Assembly (NCBI RefSeq): GCF_022921095.1
Contig: NZ_CP095053.1
Coordinates: 3,018,501-3,082,500 of the forward strand
Direction of reading: 5' to 3'
Origin: Hymenobacter aerilatus
Lineage (GTDB): Bacteria > Bacteroidota > Bacteroidia > Cytophagales > Hymenobacteraceae
Length of the DNA: 64,000 nucleotides
The notes beneath the pieces are model-generated. The model did no database searches. It was not told the origin of the DNA and saw only the letters and a list, made by a program, of their open reading frames with translations. Of this stretch, positions 45,149 to 52,668 are shown one piece after another. The number at the start of each line of letters is the position of its first letter. Position 1 is the first letter of the stretch. Both the position numbers and the translations under genes were made by a program.

Positions 45149-45897
45149 GGTGGTGGTTTAGAGAGTGGTCTTTATAGCATGTGGAATGATGCAGACGACT
45201 CTGTGTTGCGGCTAGTGCGGCAGCACGGCCATCCGTAAAAACGGGCACAGCAAGGGTAAAGCTAAATACTTATGCACGGCTTGTCGTCATCAGGCCGTGT
45301 CCGAGCCGGCCGCCCCCCCCCCGCAAAGCCGCGCAACACGCTTGAGGTGGAAAAACTACTTGTCGAGCGGGTCTCGCAACGCGCCATCATGCGCGCCACG
45401 GGCGTGAAGCGCATGACCGTGGCCAAGCTGGCAAAAAAAGCGCAGGCCCATCCCCACTAGCTGTCCGCTGCCGCCGCGGCTGAAGGAGTTAGAACTGGAT
45501 GAGTTATGGACATTTGTGGGGCGCAAGCAGCGCAAAAAGTGGTTCTTACTGGCCGTCGAGCGCCTTCGCGGTGCATCGTAGCCTGGGTGCTGGGTGGGCG
45601 TGAGATAGCCACAGCCCGACGTCTGTAGCGGGCGCTACCAACTCCTTACCGCCGCGGCACCTAGTATCACACCAATGCGTGGGAAGCGTACGGGTGGGTG
45701 CTGCCGAAGGCGGCGCATCGGGCCCACCCGAAGGGGAGCGGGCAGAACAGCATCGTCGAGGCTATCAACCGTTCACTACGCCAGCGCTGGTGCGCAAGTC
45801 CTGCTCGTTCAGCCGCTCGCTGGCCATGCATGAGGCCCGCATTAAATGCTGCATTGATGAGCATAATCAACGCATCACCCTACTTTAGACCACCGCC
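45149..45897 (+). mobile_element. IS1-family element remnant, copy 1 (chimeric)
   Basis: Terminal repeats are GGTGGTGGTTTAGAG at the left and, inverted, GGCGGTGGTCTAAAG at the right. Inside, an InsA-like zinc ribbon (RKNGHSKGKAKYLCTACRHQA, preceded by an in-frame TAG) and helix-turn-helix (VSQRAIMRATGVKRMTV) are followed by an InsB-like DELWTFVGRKQRKKW and a later AHPKGSGQNSIVEAINR segment. A frameshift near a 10-C run, a missing base before LEVEK, a shift near 45580 and stops make it inactive. Bases 45113-45602 are identical, but for one C, to 49084-49572; the 3' third differs from copy 2. There is no matching target duplication at its ends. Confidence 0.85.
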
Positions 45898-45919
45898 ATT
45901 TCTAATACATACATCATCG

Positions 45920-47389
45920 TTACTGTTGATAGTACATTTTTTTGGTGTTAGTAACGCCCCAATAATGTAACATCTCTGCAATTAGCTTAGAGTTGTTAGG
46001 GTTTGTTGTTGGCTCCCAACTTAAGACATTACAAGAGACATAAATATGAGGAATAGAATCTGCTGATTGCGATATTTGCTCCAGAGCCCACCGCTCACAA
46101 TCATTGTTGACCGGCATCTGGAAAACAGCATCTGAGTAGAGGTAAAATACGCTAACTAGAGCTATTAGAACCAAATAACCTCTACGAATATGGCTACGCA
46201 GCTGAATAATTAAATAATAGGAGGATACTCCATAGGCAAAAAATAACCCAATGGTAACAGGAAGAATAGAATCGTTTCTTATAAGATAAGGGCGATAATT
46301 ACGGTATCCACCAAATGGAATTAAAATGATAAATATTATAGCAAAAAAACCTATCCCACGTATAATATACAGCACACGTGTACGATCAAAAGAGGCTGGA
46401 ACAACCCAGCGAACAAGCTGATAATTTAATACTATCAATCCGACAAGAAGAGGCAAGCCTAATTGTCCGCTAGTTTGCACATATAAGCCAAGCGGCAGCA
46501 ATTGGTATAATTCCCAAAGTGTGTGCTGTGTATGAACTGTAGCCTCTGCTTCATTACGCCCAATGTATAAGGAATACAAACAGAGCAAGCATAACACCAA
46601 CAGTAGTCCAATAGCTTGCCCTGATAGCCAACCAGCTGCCAGCGTACGCGAAGCCTCTGCGTTGAGCTTCAGATGCCACTGATACTGCAGCCAATAAACG
46701 CCAATACCTAAGAGCAGCACTGCAGTAGCTGCTACAGCAATAGGACCATTGAATGCTATAACAACCATCAGTAACACTAATAGTAGCGCTTGCCACGGCT
46801 GCACCCGAAATGGTTGCTGTTGGTAGGCTGCTTTGTAAAAGGGCCAAAATAATACAAGCAGTAGCATAATAGGGAAGGCGTAAAAGAAAGTATAAGTATT
46901 TGCATGATTTATAATAGCTATCTGTAAGTAATAACCGACCATTTGAAACAATGGCATAAGTATAGCGGCGGCGAACCATATTCCCCACCGATACCGGCCT
47001 CTACCTACTCCCAATTGTACATAAGAGGCTAACAAGAATAAAATTGCCGTTTGAGTAACTGTGTTAAATAACGCGTTAGAAATATAAAGGCTGTTTATCG
47101 GATTTGTGAAAGTCTGCAGAAAGTGGGGCACCTTTTTCCAATACAAACCCATAGTAGCATGCGCAAAAAAACGGTTGGGAGCTGTATACACCTCATTTTT
47201 AGTAATTACAGCCCAACCGAAAGGATCATGTAACACAGGCACACACCGATCTACAGGCAATACAATAGGAACAATGTCGCCATCTAGAGGCAACTGGTAG
47301 TTTTGCCAGAAAGTAAGAGCAACTTTCAAACTGATAAGGATTATCAAAAAACCAAGCCAGTAGCGCTTACTGATAGATTTGAACATCAC
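45920..47389 (-). CDS. Polytopic membrane protein of unknown function
   Basis: This 489-residue protein has about eleven to twelve predicted membrane helices and almost no soluble domain except an early loop (about 30-90) with LDGDIVPIVLPVDRCVPVLHDPFGW and a C-terminal tail. It resembles the size and layout of GT-C-like glycosyltransferases or their hypothetical relatives, and the loop has an LDGD acidic motif early, but I do not recognise a family. The gene is clearly richer in A+T than its surroundings, suggesting transfer. Its stop lies 22 bases from the right end of IS1 copy 1, so the insertion may have altered the C terminus. Confidence 0.75.
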   Translation of the reverse strand: MMFKSISKRYWLGFLIILISLKVALTFWQNYQLPLDGDIVPIVLPVDRCVPVLHDPFGWAVITKNEVYTAPNRFFAHATMGLYWKKVPHFLQTFTNPINSLYISNALFNTVTQTAILFLLASYVQLGVGRGRYRWGIWFAAAILMPLFQMVGYYLQIAIINHANTYTFFYAFPIMLLLVLFWPFYKAAYQQQPFRVQPWQALLLVLLMVVIAFNGPIAVAATAVLLLGIGVYWLQYQWHLKLNAEASRTLAAGWLSGQAIGLLLVLCLLCLYSLYIGRNEAEATVHTQHTLWELYQLLPLGLYVQTSGQLGLPLLVGLIVLNYQLVRWVVPASFDRTRVLYIIRGIGFFAIIFIILIPFGGYRNYRPYLIRNDSILPVTIGLFFAYGVSSYYLIIQLRSHIRRGYLVLIALVSVFYLYSDAVFQMPVNNDCERWALEQISQSADSIPHIYVSCNVLSWEPTTNPNNSKLIAEMLHYWGVTNTKKMYYQQ

Positions 47390-47647
47390 TAAAACACAAG
47401 ATTGAAAACAAGTACTACGACGAAAAAGATTTCGCTCGGTAGAAAGACGATGAACAGTTATCCGATAAGGCTATCAGCCATGAATCCTATCAACTGTGCT
47501 ATCAAGAGGGTCATCTTCTACGTAATTTTCTTTCCTCAAAACTATATTTTTGAAAAGTCTTACCCGTTTGTTAAGAAGCAGCCGTTTCGGCAGCAGGGTG
47601 TGCGATGAGTAATTACTTATTCGACCCGTAATACCTTATTGTGATAA

Positions 47648-48184
47648 TTACTCTTTAATACTCAGCTTCACATCGTCCACTAAGACTTGATCAATGGCAT
47701 CAGCACGCCAAAGCGACAAACGAATGTGTTGTTCAGACGTAATATTGGCTGGCAAATCATAGTCTGCTTCAACTTTTTCCCATTTGCTATGCGATTTCAC
47801 TTTTTCGGCAAGCCGAATACCTCTACTGTATACCTGCGTGTTGGTAGCAGGGTCCATTATTTGAAGACCGAGTATGCCAGTTGATTTATCACTAGGCAAA
47901 AAAGCCCAAGCTTCTAAGTGAACTGTTTTGATTCTTGTGGGTGATACGATACCCATCTTGGTATCAAACGTTAGACTAAATTCGTGGTCCTTGTCGACCT
48001 TAATAGCATAGTGACCAGAGTGCGCATTACCATGATATAAAATATCAGGATCAATGTTCCAGCCTGCAGCTGATTCGAAATCATTCTGTGTAATAATTTT
48101 ATCGTCTGGGATCCTGCTAACCTTATCTTCCGAAGAACAAGCAGCAAGGAAGAGCAAGCTTACTAGTACGGTGATTATTCTCAT
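47648..48184 (-). CDS. Lipoprotein with carbohydrate-binding-module-like fold
   Basis: This 178-residue lipoprotein has the lipobox LLFLAAC near residue 17. The mature part has a beta-rich jelly-roll pattern (FESAAGWNIDPDILYHGNAHSG, KVEADYDLPANI, IRLSLWRADAIDQVLVDDVKL), as in carbohydrate-binding modules or the C-terminal domains of surface proteins. I know no exact family. ATG at 48184 or 48190 (Met-Leu-Met) is possible. AT-rich like its neighbour at 45920-47389, and separated from it by a 258-base gap where I see nothing convincing. Confidence 0.7.
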   Translation of the reverse strand: MRIITVLVSLLFLAACSSEDKVSRIPDDKIITQNDFESAAGWNIDPDILYHGNAHSGHYAIKVDKDHEFSLTFDTKMGIVSPTRIKTVHLEAWAFLPSDKSTGILGLQIMDPATNTQVYSRGIRLAEKVKSHSKWEKVEADYDLPANITSEQHIRLSLWRADAIDQVLVDDVKLSIKE

Positions 48185-48190
48185 CAACAT

Positions 48191-48505
48191 GGAACAGAAA
48201 GGATGTATCTAGCAGTAAAGGTAAGGCTTCGACCTGATGAACTCATCAACAAAACGCACTTCTGGTTTAATACGCCTAACACAGCTGGTGTTCATATGAG
48301 GTTGCTATAGCAATACAACTGGTTACCGAAGAGATACCAGCAATGTTTGCATGTTGCTAGTGCATTTGGGTGATAAGTGGCTGAATCTGTAGAATTAGGC
48401 GTTATTAAAGATATTCTGCTCACATCACAAGTAAACTCTATAATCAATGTTGTCGCTACCAGTAAGATGATCTACTATTACCATTGTTGACGAAACTTAC
48501 GCAAC
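48191..48505. other. Gene-free gap before an IS1 relic
   Basis: I see no gene, RNA or clear repeat in these 315 bases. The base composition is AT-rich like the flanking accessory genes. The promoter of the lipoprotein gene should lie at its left edge. Confidence 0.5.
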
Positions 48506-49049
48506 TGGGTGGTTAAATTAGGACGATTCGCCTAACATGGCCTCTAATGCAGTATTTGAGGCGCACCTCTGGCTGAATTAGCAGGTATTGTGCATCAGTA
48601 CGCTGCAACAAGCAATTGATTGATTTAATGATGCTGGTCTGCCCTATGCTTTCTGAGCTCGACTAATGCGCATGATGGGCCAACAGTGGAGTACCATGTG
48701 CCGGTACTGTAGCAGACCAGTAAAGCCTAGGCGCTAGGATGTCGCCTTTCTTCTATCCAATATATACCTAAGCCGCAAGAAGCCGGCTCACATGCACCAC
48801 GCCTGTGACCCGCACGATGGCGCGTTGCGAGACACTAAGAGCAACTTTTCTACTTGGACATATCAATTGACCTGTTTCAAAGCAGCAGGCTGGAAATAGC
48901 CTTGGTAATAAATCTCGTGCGTTAGTATTTCGCACGGCCATCACTATTACCATTTTTTTACAAACCTGAATACTGACACATTTGCTGCACAAACGTTGGG
49001 TTATAATCATGGGTTCTCAATGATATCACTATAATTTAGACTACCAACC
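48506..49049 (-). mobile_element. IS1-family relic, minus strand, strongly decayed
   Basis: On the minus strand, 49010-48768 encodes an InsA-like fragment: zinc-ribbon-like CSKCVSIQVCKK and the helix-turn-helix VSQRAIVRVTGVVHVSRL, close to VSQRAIMRATGVKRMTV of the other copies. Further on, the DNA GGGCAGACCAGCATC is identical to a word in copy 2, next to AATCAATCAATTGC. Ends resembling the terminal repeats occur at about 48506-48524 (TGGGTGGTTAAATTAGG) and 49034-49049 (complement GGTTGGTAGTCTAAATT). Total about 544 bases. Many stops and gaps are visible. Confidence 0.65.
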
Positions 49050-49062
49050 TCAAATGAAAATC

Positions 49063-49102
49063 GGGGGCATAGCAATCTGCTACGCCCCCGATTTTGCGTA
49101 TC
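49063..49102. repeat. Hairpin just left of IS1 copy 2
   Basis: AAAATCGGGGGCATAGCA pairs with TGCTACGCCCCCGATTTT with one mismatch around a 3-base loop. Only its right half (from GCCCCCGATTTT) is present at the left flank of copy 1, so the duplicated block begins inside this hairpin. Confidence 0.6.
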
Positions 49103-49119
49103 GCCCTCCTAATTAATTT

Positions 49120-49830
49120 GGTGGTGGTTTAGAGAGTGGTCTTTATAGCATGTGGAATGATGCAGACGACTCTGTGTTGCGGCTAGTGCGGCAGCACGGC
49201 CATCCGTAAAAACGGGCACAGCAAGGGTAAAGCTAAATACTTATGCACGGCTTGTCGTCATCAGGCCGTGTCCGAGCCGGCCGCCCCCCCCCGCAAAGCC
49301 GCGCAACACGCTTGAGGTGGAAAAACTACTTGTCGAGCGGGTCTCGCAACGCGCCATCATGCGCGCCACGGGCGTGAAGCGCATGACCGTGGCCAAGCTG
49401 GCAAAAAAAGCGCAGGCCCATCCCCACTAGCTGTCCGCTGCCGCCGCGGCTGAAGGAGTTAGAACTGGATGAGTTATGGACATTTGTGGGGCGCAAGCAG
49501 CGCAAAAAGTGGTTCTTACTGGCCGTCGAGCGCCTTCGCGGTGCATCGTAGCCTGGGTGCTGGGTGGGCGTGTGGTACCTAGGTACCACACGCCCGCCTG
49601 GGAGGCCTACCGGGGCGTGTTACCACGTGCCGCGCACCGGGCCCACGCCAAAGGCAGCGGGCAGACCAGCATCGTCGAATCTATCAATTGCTGCTTGCTT
49701 ACGTCAGCGCTGCGTCGTGCTCGTGCGTAAGTCCTGCTCGTTCAGCCACTCGCTGGCCATGCACCACATGCGCATCCAACTCGTCATTGACGAGCACAAC
49801 CGACGATGCACTACCTAATAGACCACCGCC
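49120..49830 (+). mobile_element. IS1-family element, copy 2, with 8-bp target duplication
   Basis: The element is flanked by ATTAATTT on both sides (49112-49119 and 49831-49838), the expected 8-bp duplication for IS1. The terminal repeats are GGTGGTGGTTTAGAG and GGCGGTGGTCTATTA (inverted). The first part matches copy 1, including the inactivating changes (TAG in the zinc ribbon, missing base before LEVEK), apart from 9 Cs instead of 10. The InsB-like part jumps at a 30-bp palindrome (49566-49595) into YHTPAWEAYRG..., then AHAKGSGQTSIVESIN, so about 75 bases are lost. It cannot encode an active transposase. Confidence 0.85.
49566..49595. repeat. Perfect 30-bp palindrome inside IS1 copy 2
   Basis: GGGCGTGTGGTACCT (49566-49580) is followed directly by its exact reverse complement (49581-49595). 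It sits where coding sequence of the transposase is missing compared with copy 1. Confidence 0.9.
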
Positions 49831-49850
49831 ATTAATTTTATTCATTTCTA

Positions 49851-49976
49851 AGCGGTGGTTCAAAGCAAGGTAATGGTGTCTTCTTAGTCAAAGAGGAAGT
49901 GTCTCACTGCACCATTGGAGAGATGCTTTTTTAAAATAAAGCGAGGTTTAGCATCATCTCGCTTTAGACCACTGCT
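49851..49976. mobile_element. 126-bp MITE-like element related to the IS1 copies
   Basis: The left end AGCGGTGGTTCAAAGC (49851-49866) and the inverted right end AGCAGTGGTCTAAAGC (complement of 49961-49976) match at 13 of 16 positions. Both resemble the IS1 terminal repeats next door. The 8-bp direct repeat CATTTCTA lies immediately outside on both sides (49843-49850 and 49977-49984), as expected for a transposed element. No coding potential is seen in the 94 internal bases. It ends 56 bases downstream of the BLUF gene's stop. Confidence 0.8.
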
Positions 49977-50032
49977 CATTTCTACTTAGCCATAGTATCC
50001 TTATCTAGAACAGACAGCACATATAGTTTAAG

Positions 50033-50455
50033 CTACTTCCGTGGGTTCAGGATGAAGGACTTCATCATTTCCAGCAGGAGCGAATCGGCAGCGTTTAGAC
50101 CGGGAGCTTTCAAGTCTAATGCGTCTGGCTCTACGTAGCCTTGCAACTGGGCAAATTCTTCCGATGATACTGTTTTGAAGGCCATCGACCATTGGCTGAA
50201 GTTACGCTGCATGATTTCCTTATCAGCAAGCTTTACTACATTTTTATGCCGGGGGTCGTTCAGCAGCTTTGCATACAGCAGCACCAAATCATTTTCAGCC
50301 CCTTCGATGATCTGCATAAACTGATCGTCGCCATAAATTAGGGCACCTGTGATGCCCTTTGCTTCATTGGCGGCGCGGGCTTGCAGCAGCAGTTCCCGCA
50401 GTTGCTCCTCGCTCATGGGTTCTACGCCCCGGCTCATATATATTATCTGATGCAT
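50033..50455 (-). CDS. BLUF-domain blue-light sensor
   Basis: This 140-residue single-domain protein has the BLUF flavin-binding fold. The photocycle Tyr lies in IIYMSRG (residue 6), the flavin-contacting Asn in ARAANEAKGITGALIYG (near residue 30), the key Gln in DQFMQIIEG (near residue 48), and the Trp/Met pair in FSQWSMAF (near 88-91). A short C-terminal helical tail (about 105-140) likely contacts a partner. No output domain is fused, so a separate effector is needed. Upstream, on the same strand at 66 bases, is a STAS-like protein. Blue light sensing with FAD is established for the family; the target here is inference. Confidence 0.92.
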   Translation of the reverse strand: MHQIIYMSRGVEPMSEEQLRELLLQARAANEAKGITGALIYGDDQFMQIIEGAENDLVLLYAKLLNDPRHKNVVKLADKEIMQRNFSQWSMAFKTVSSEEFAQLQGYVEPDALDLKAPGLNAADSLLLEMMKSFILNPRK

Positions 50456-50521
50456 GCAGATGGTGTGTTTGGTATACGTCGAAAGATAAAGCCCTTTCCC
50501 GATACCGGCCCATCTGCTGCG

Positions 50522-50926
50522 CTATAAGCATTCTGCTAAGTACGTCTGTGCTGCTCTCAGGCTACTGAAGGTAGGCAGTATCTGAGCGCTAGGCGCTATC
50601 TCTTCCAGGAGCAACTTCACCGCTGTATCACCCCCCGATAAGTAAGCCGTGGAAAGCTGATTAGGGCGTGTTACATTATTTGGGTACCACTGCTCCCGCA
50701 CCCAACGCTGCTCGTCCGAAGTCAGTGCCTGCATATGGCGTGCGTCGCAAAGAATACGCTGCCAGCCTTGGTCTATCAGGAAGCTGCCTAAGTACTCCAG
50801 CAGGTTTTGCAGGTCGTTGGAACGACGTGTAAGTGCATGATAGCGTACCAGAGCATACCCATCGGCATGTGCGGCAATAATGCCAGCTGTATTTTCAAAA
50901 ACGATGGGCAAGGCAGCAATAGACAT
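50522..50926 (-). CDS. STAS/SpoIIAA-like protein
   Basis: This 134-residue cytosolic protein looks like a SpoIIAA-like/STAS fold: an N-terminal strand segment VFENTAGIIAAHADGYALVRY, then LLEYLGSFLIDQGWQRILCDARHMQAL (strand-helix), then a helical TSDEQRWVREQWYPNN and a C-terminal VKLLLEEIAPSAQILPTFSSLRAAQTYL. No Ser phospho-site is obvious. ATG at 50926 is preferred to an in-frame TTG at 50938. Its position just upstream of the BLUF gene on the same strand suggests a signalling pair, unproven. Confidence 0.65.
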   Translation of the reverse strand: MSIAALPIVFENTAGIIAAHADGYALVRYHALTRRSNDLQNLLEYLGSFLIDQGWQRILCDARHMQALTSDEQRWVREQWYPNNVTRPNQLSTAYLSGGDTAVKLLLEEIAPSAQILPTFSSLRAAQTYLAECL

Positions 50927-50938
50927 GGATAAATTCAA

Positions 50939-51613
50939 AAAACAAGTACAAAATATGGCAATGCAAATACATAGCCATTCTATTGTATTATATCTATAGT
51001 ACTCTTATCAAAGTTTACAAAATCATATTATACATAGCATATTTTTTTTAAATAACTCAACAACAGCTAGCAACAAACATGAGCTATTTTCCTCAACAAA
51101 AGACAAATTATTCGTTCGTCTCTACTTATTATAGAAGTATGTCCATCTGCTCTTCAGTGTCTTCTTTTATGAAAACCCGTACAGCTGAGGCAGGTTTTTC
51201 TTGATAACATAGGCGAGATGGCCAAGACAAGCAACAACTCTTGTCGCCACGAGCAGCAGGAGTTTGTGTAGAAGATGCGCAGGTGCACCGGGTGGCTGCT
51301 ATTACGGAAGCTTCCTAGCACGGCTCGGTCTGACGACTCGACAGAGCTAGGGCTCATTAGAAAGCTATTGTTGGCGGACGTGCGGGCCGATTGAGCGATG
51401 ATGAACGCAAGCGCGTGCCCAGCACTATCAGAGGCGGTGAGGACGCCGGCGCACTTGGAAGCCTCTATGGAGGGCAGGAGCGTGCTCCGCGCCGGAAAAT
51501 AGAAAAGCACGTCTAACAAGTCGAAGAATAGCGACTTTACACCCTAGCGGAGTTGCTCTTTGTTGGATTTAGCTTTTCGCAGATTTTACGCCGAAGCGCC
51601 AGAAACTGCACTT
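50939..51613. other. Gene-poor gap, possibly decayed sequence
   Basis: Within 675 bases I see only an open stretch of 121 codons on the minus strand (51154-51519). It has no recognisable domain, and its composition looks like antisense or decayed coding DNA. The first 180 bases are very AT-rich. I do not support a functional gene here. Confidence 0.4.
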
Positions 51614-52501
51614 TCAGACGCGCAACGTGGCTACTAGGGCAGTAGAGCCCCCGGCATCATCATCAGTTACCAGCAGTAGCTCGTAGTGTCCGCGCCCAAG
51701 GCGCCGCCGCACTGCCACACCTTCCACTTTGCGCAGATAGGGCTGGCCGTTGGGCTGCACCAACGGCACCCAGCGTGGGTCTTTGCCCGCCTCGGCCATG
51801 CCTACCAGGCTACCCAGCACGGCACCATCGGCCACGGGGTCGAGCGTGTCTTCTGCCGAAGCCGTCACGAATAAGCGACCATCGTACCAAGTAGCGCCGG
51901 ATAATCCGGCTGCGTGCCCAGCTACCGTGGGCAGCTGTAGCACCTGCTGATGGATGGCAGGCGGCTGCGCGGTGCGCAGGCGAATGAAATCTAGCGCCGG
52001 CCCCAATGGCAGTCGAAAGACCACGTTTTGTGCCCCTACCCCAATTCCCCGCTGAAACAGCCACAATTCGGCGGCGGTGGCAGCGGCAGCTTCTAGGTTC
52101 AGACTAGTATCTGCCGGCAGCCGGGCCCGTAGCAACTTATACAGCGGCCCCAACGCCAGGGGGTACACCGTGGCTGAGCCATGTAGCAACGGCACCCAGA
52201 AGCCGATTTCGCGGGTAGATGCGCTGCCTGACCCAAAGGCCAGCAAGCCGGATTCGCCGGTGGGTAGGGTTAGTGTGGTTAGGCACTCCAGGTCGGGTTT
52301 CTCGGCTTTGGGAATGCGGCCGGTGCTGAAGTGCGCCGTTTCGAACAGGGTGGTAGGCTGCCCCGCCACCAGCGACGTAGCGTTCAACTGATACAGCAAC
52401 GGACTGTCATCGCCTATAATGTAGGCCTGCTCTCCTACCAGCTCTACCCCCGACGCCGAGGGTAGTGGCAATTCAAGTTCGCGCAGGATGGTGGCTTGCA
52501 T
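51614..52501 (-). CDS. Beta-propeller-like protein of unknown function (DUF6929-like)
   Basis: This 295-residue protein has no signal peptide and repeated strand-rich blocks: SGVELVGEQAYIIGDDSPLLYQL, KPDLECLTTLTLPTGESGLLAFGSGS, GLSGATWYDGRLFVTASAEDT and KVEGVAVRRRLGRGHYELLLVTDDD. This pattern fits a small beta-propeller like those seen in phytase-like or SdiA-regulated proteins. I associate it with a Bacteroidota DUF (possibly DUF6929), without a known role. ATG at 52501. A 31-bp inverted repeat lies just upstream. Confidence 0.7.
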   Translation of the reverse strand: MQATILRELELPLPSASGVELVGEQAYIIGDDSPLLYQLNATSLVAGQPTTLFETAHFSTGRIPKAEKPDLECLTTLTLPTGESGLLAFGSGSASTREIGFWVPLLHGSATVYPLALGPLYKLLRARLPADTSLNLEAAAATAAELWLFQRGIGVGAQNVVFRLPLGPALDFIRLRTAQPPAIHQQVLQLPTVAGHAAGLSGATWYDGRLFVTASAEDTLDPVADGAVLGSLVGMAEAGKDPRWVPLVQPNGQPYLRKVEGVAVRRRLGRGHYELLLVTDDDAGGSTALVATLRV

Positions 52502-52540
52502 AGGGTTACTAGGTCAGTGGGCAGTACAGTATTCCAGAAC

Positions 52541-52634
52541 GTCCTGCTGAGCGGAGTCGAAGCATCTTTACTAATAGCAATCAGCCAACATAGCAACGAA
52601 GGGGTAGAGATGTTTCGACTCCGCTCAGCAGGAC
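52541..52634. repeat. GTCGAAGCATCT palindromic repeat, copy 2
   Basis: The inverted arms 52541-52571 and 52604-52634 pair over 31 bases with two mismatches. The core TGCTGAGCGGAGTCGAAGC differs by a single-base indel and one substitution from copy 1 at 18641-18727. It lies between two minus-strand genes. Confidence 0.8.
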
Positions 52635-52668
52635 AACCCGCCCTCACTCCCCTACCCTCTCACAGGCG

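Noticed and set aside
47402..47608. Plus-strand reading of 68 codons
   Set aside because: Lysine/serine-rich, AT-rich composition without domain or start signal; looks like chance.
51154..51519. Minus-strand reading of 121 codons
   Set aside because: No recognisable domain; Ser/Cys-rich composition typical of a non-coding frame. Possibly decayed DNA, but I cannot name a parent.
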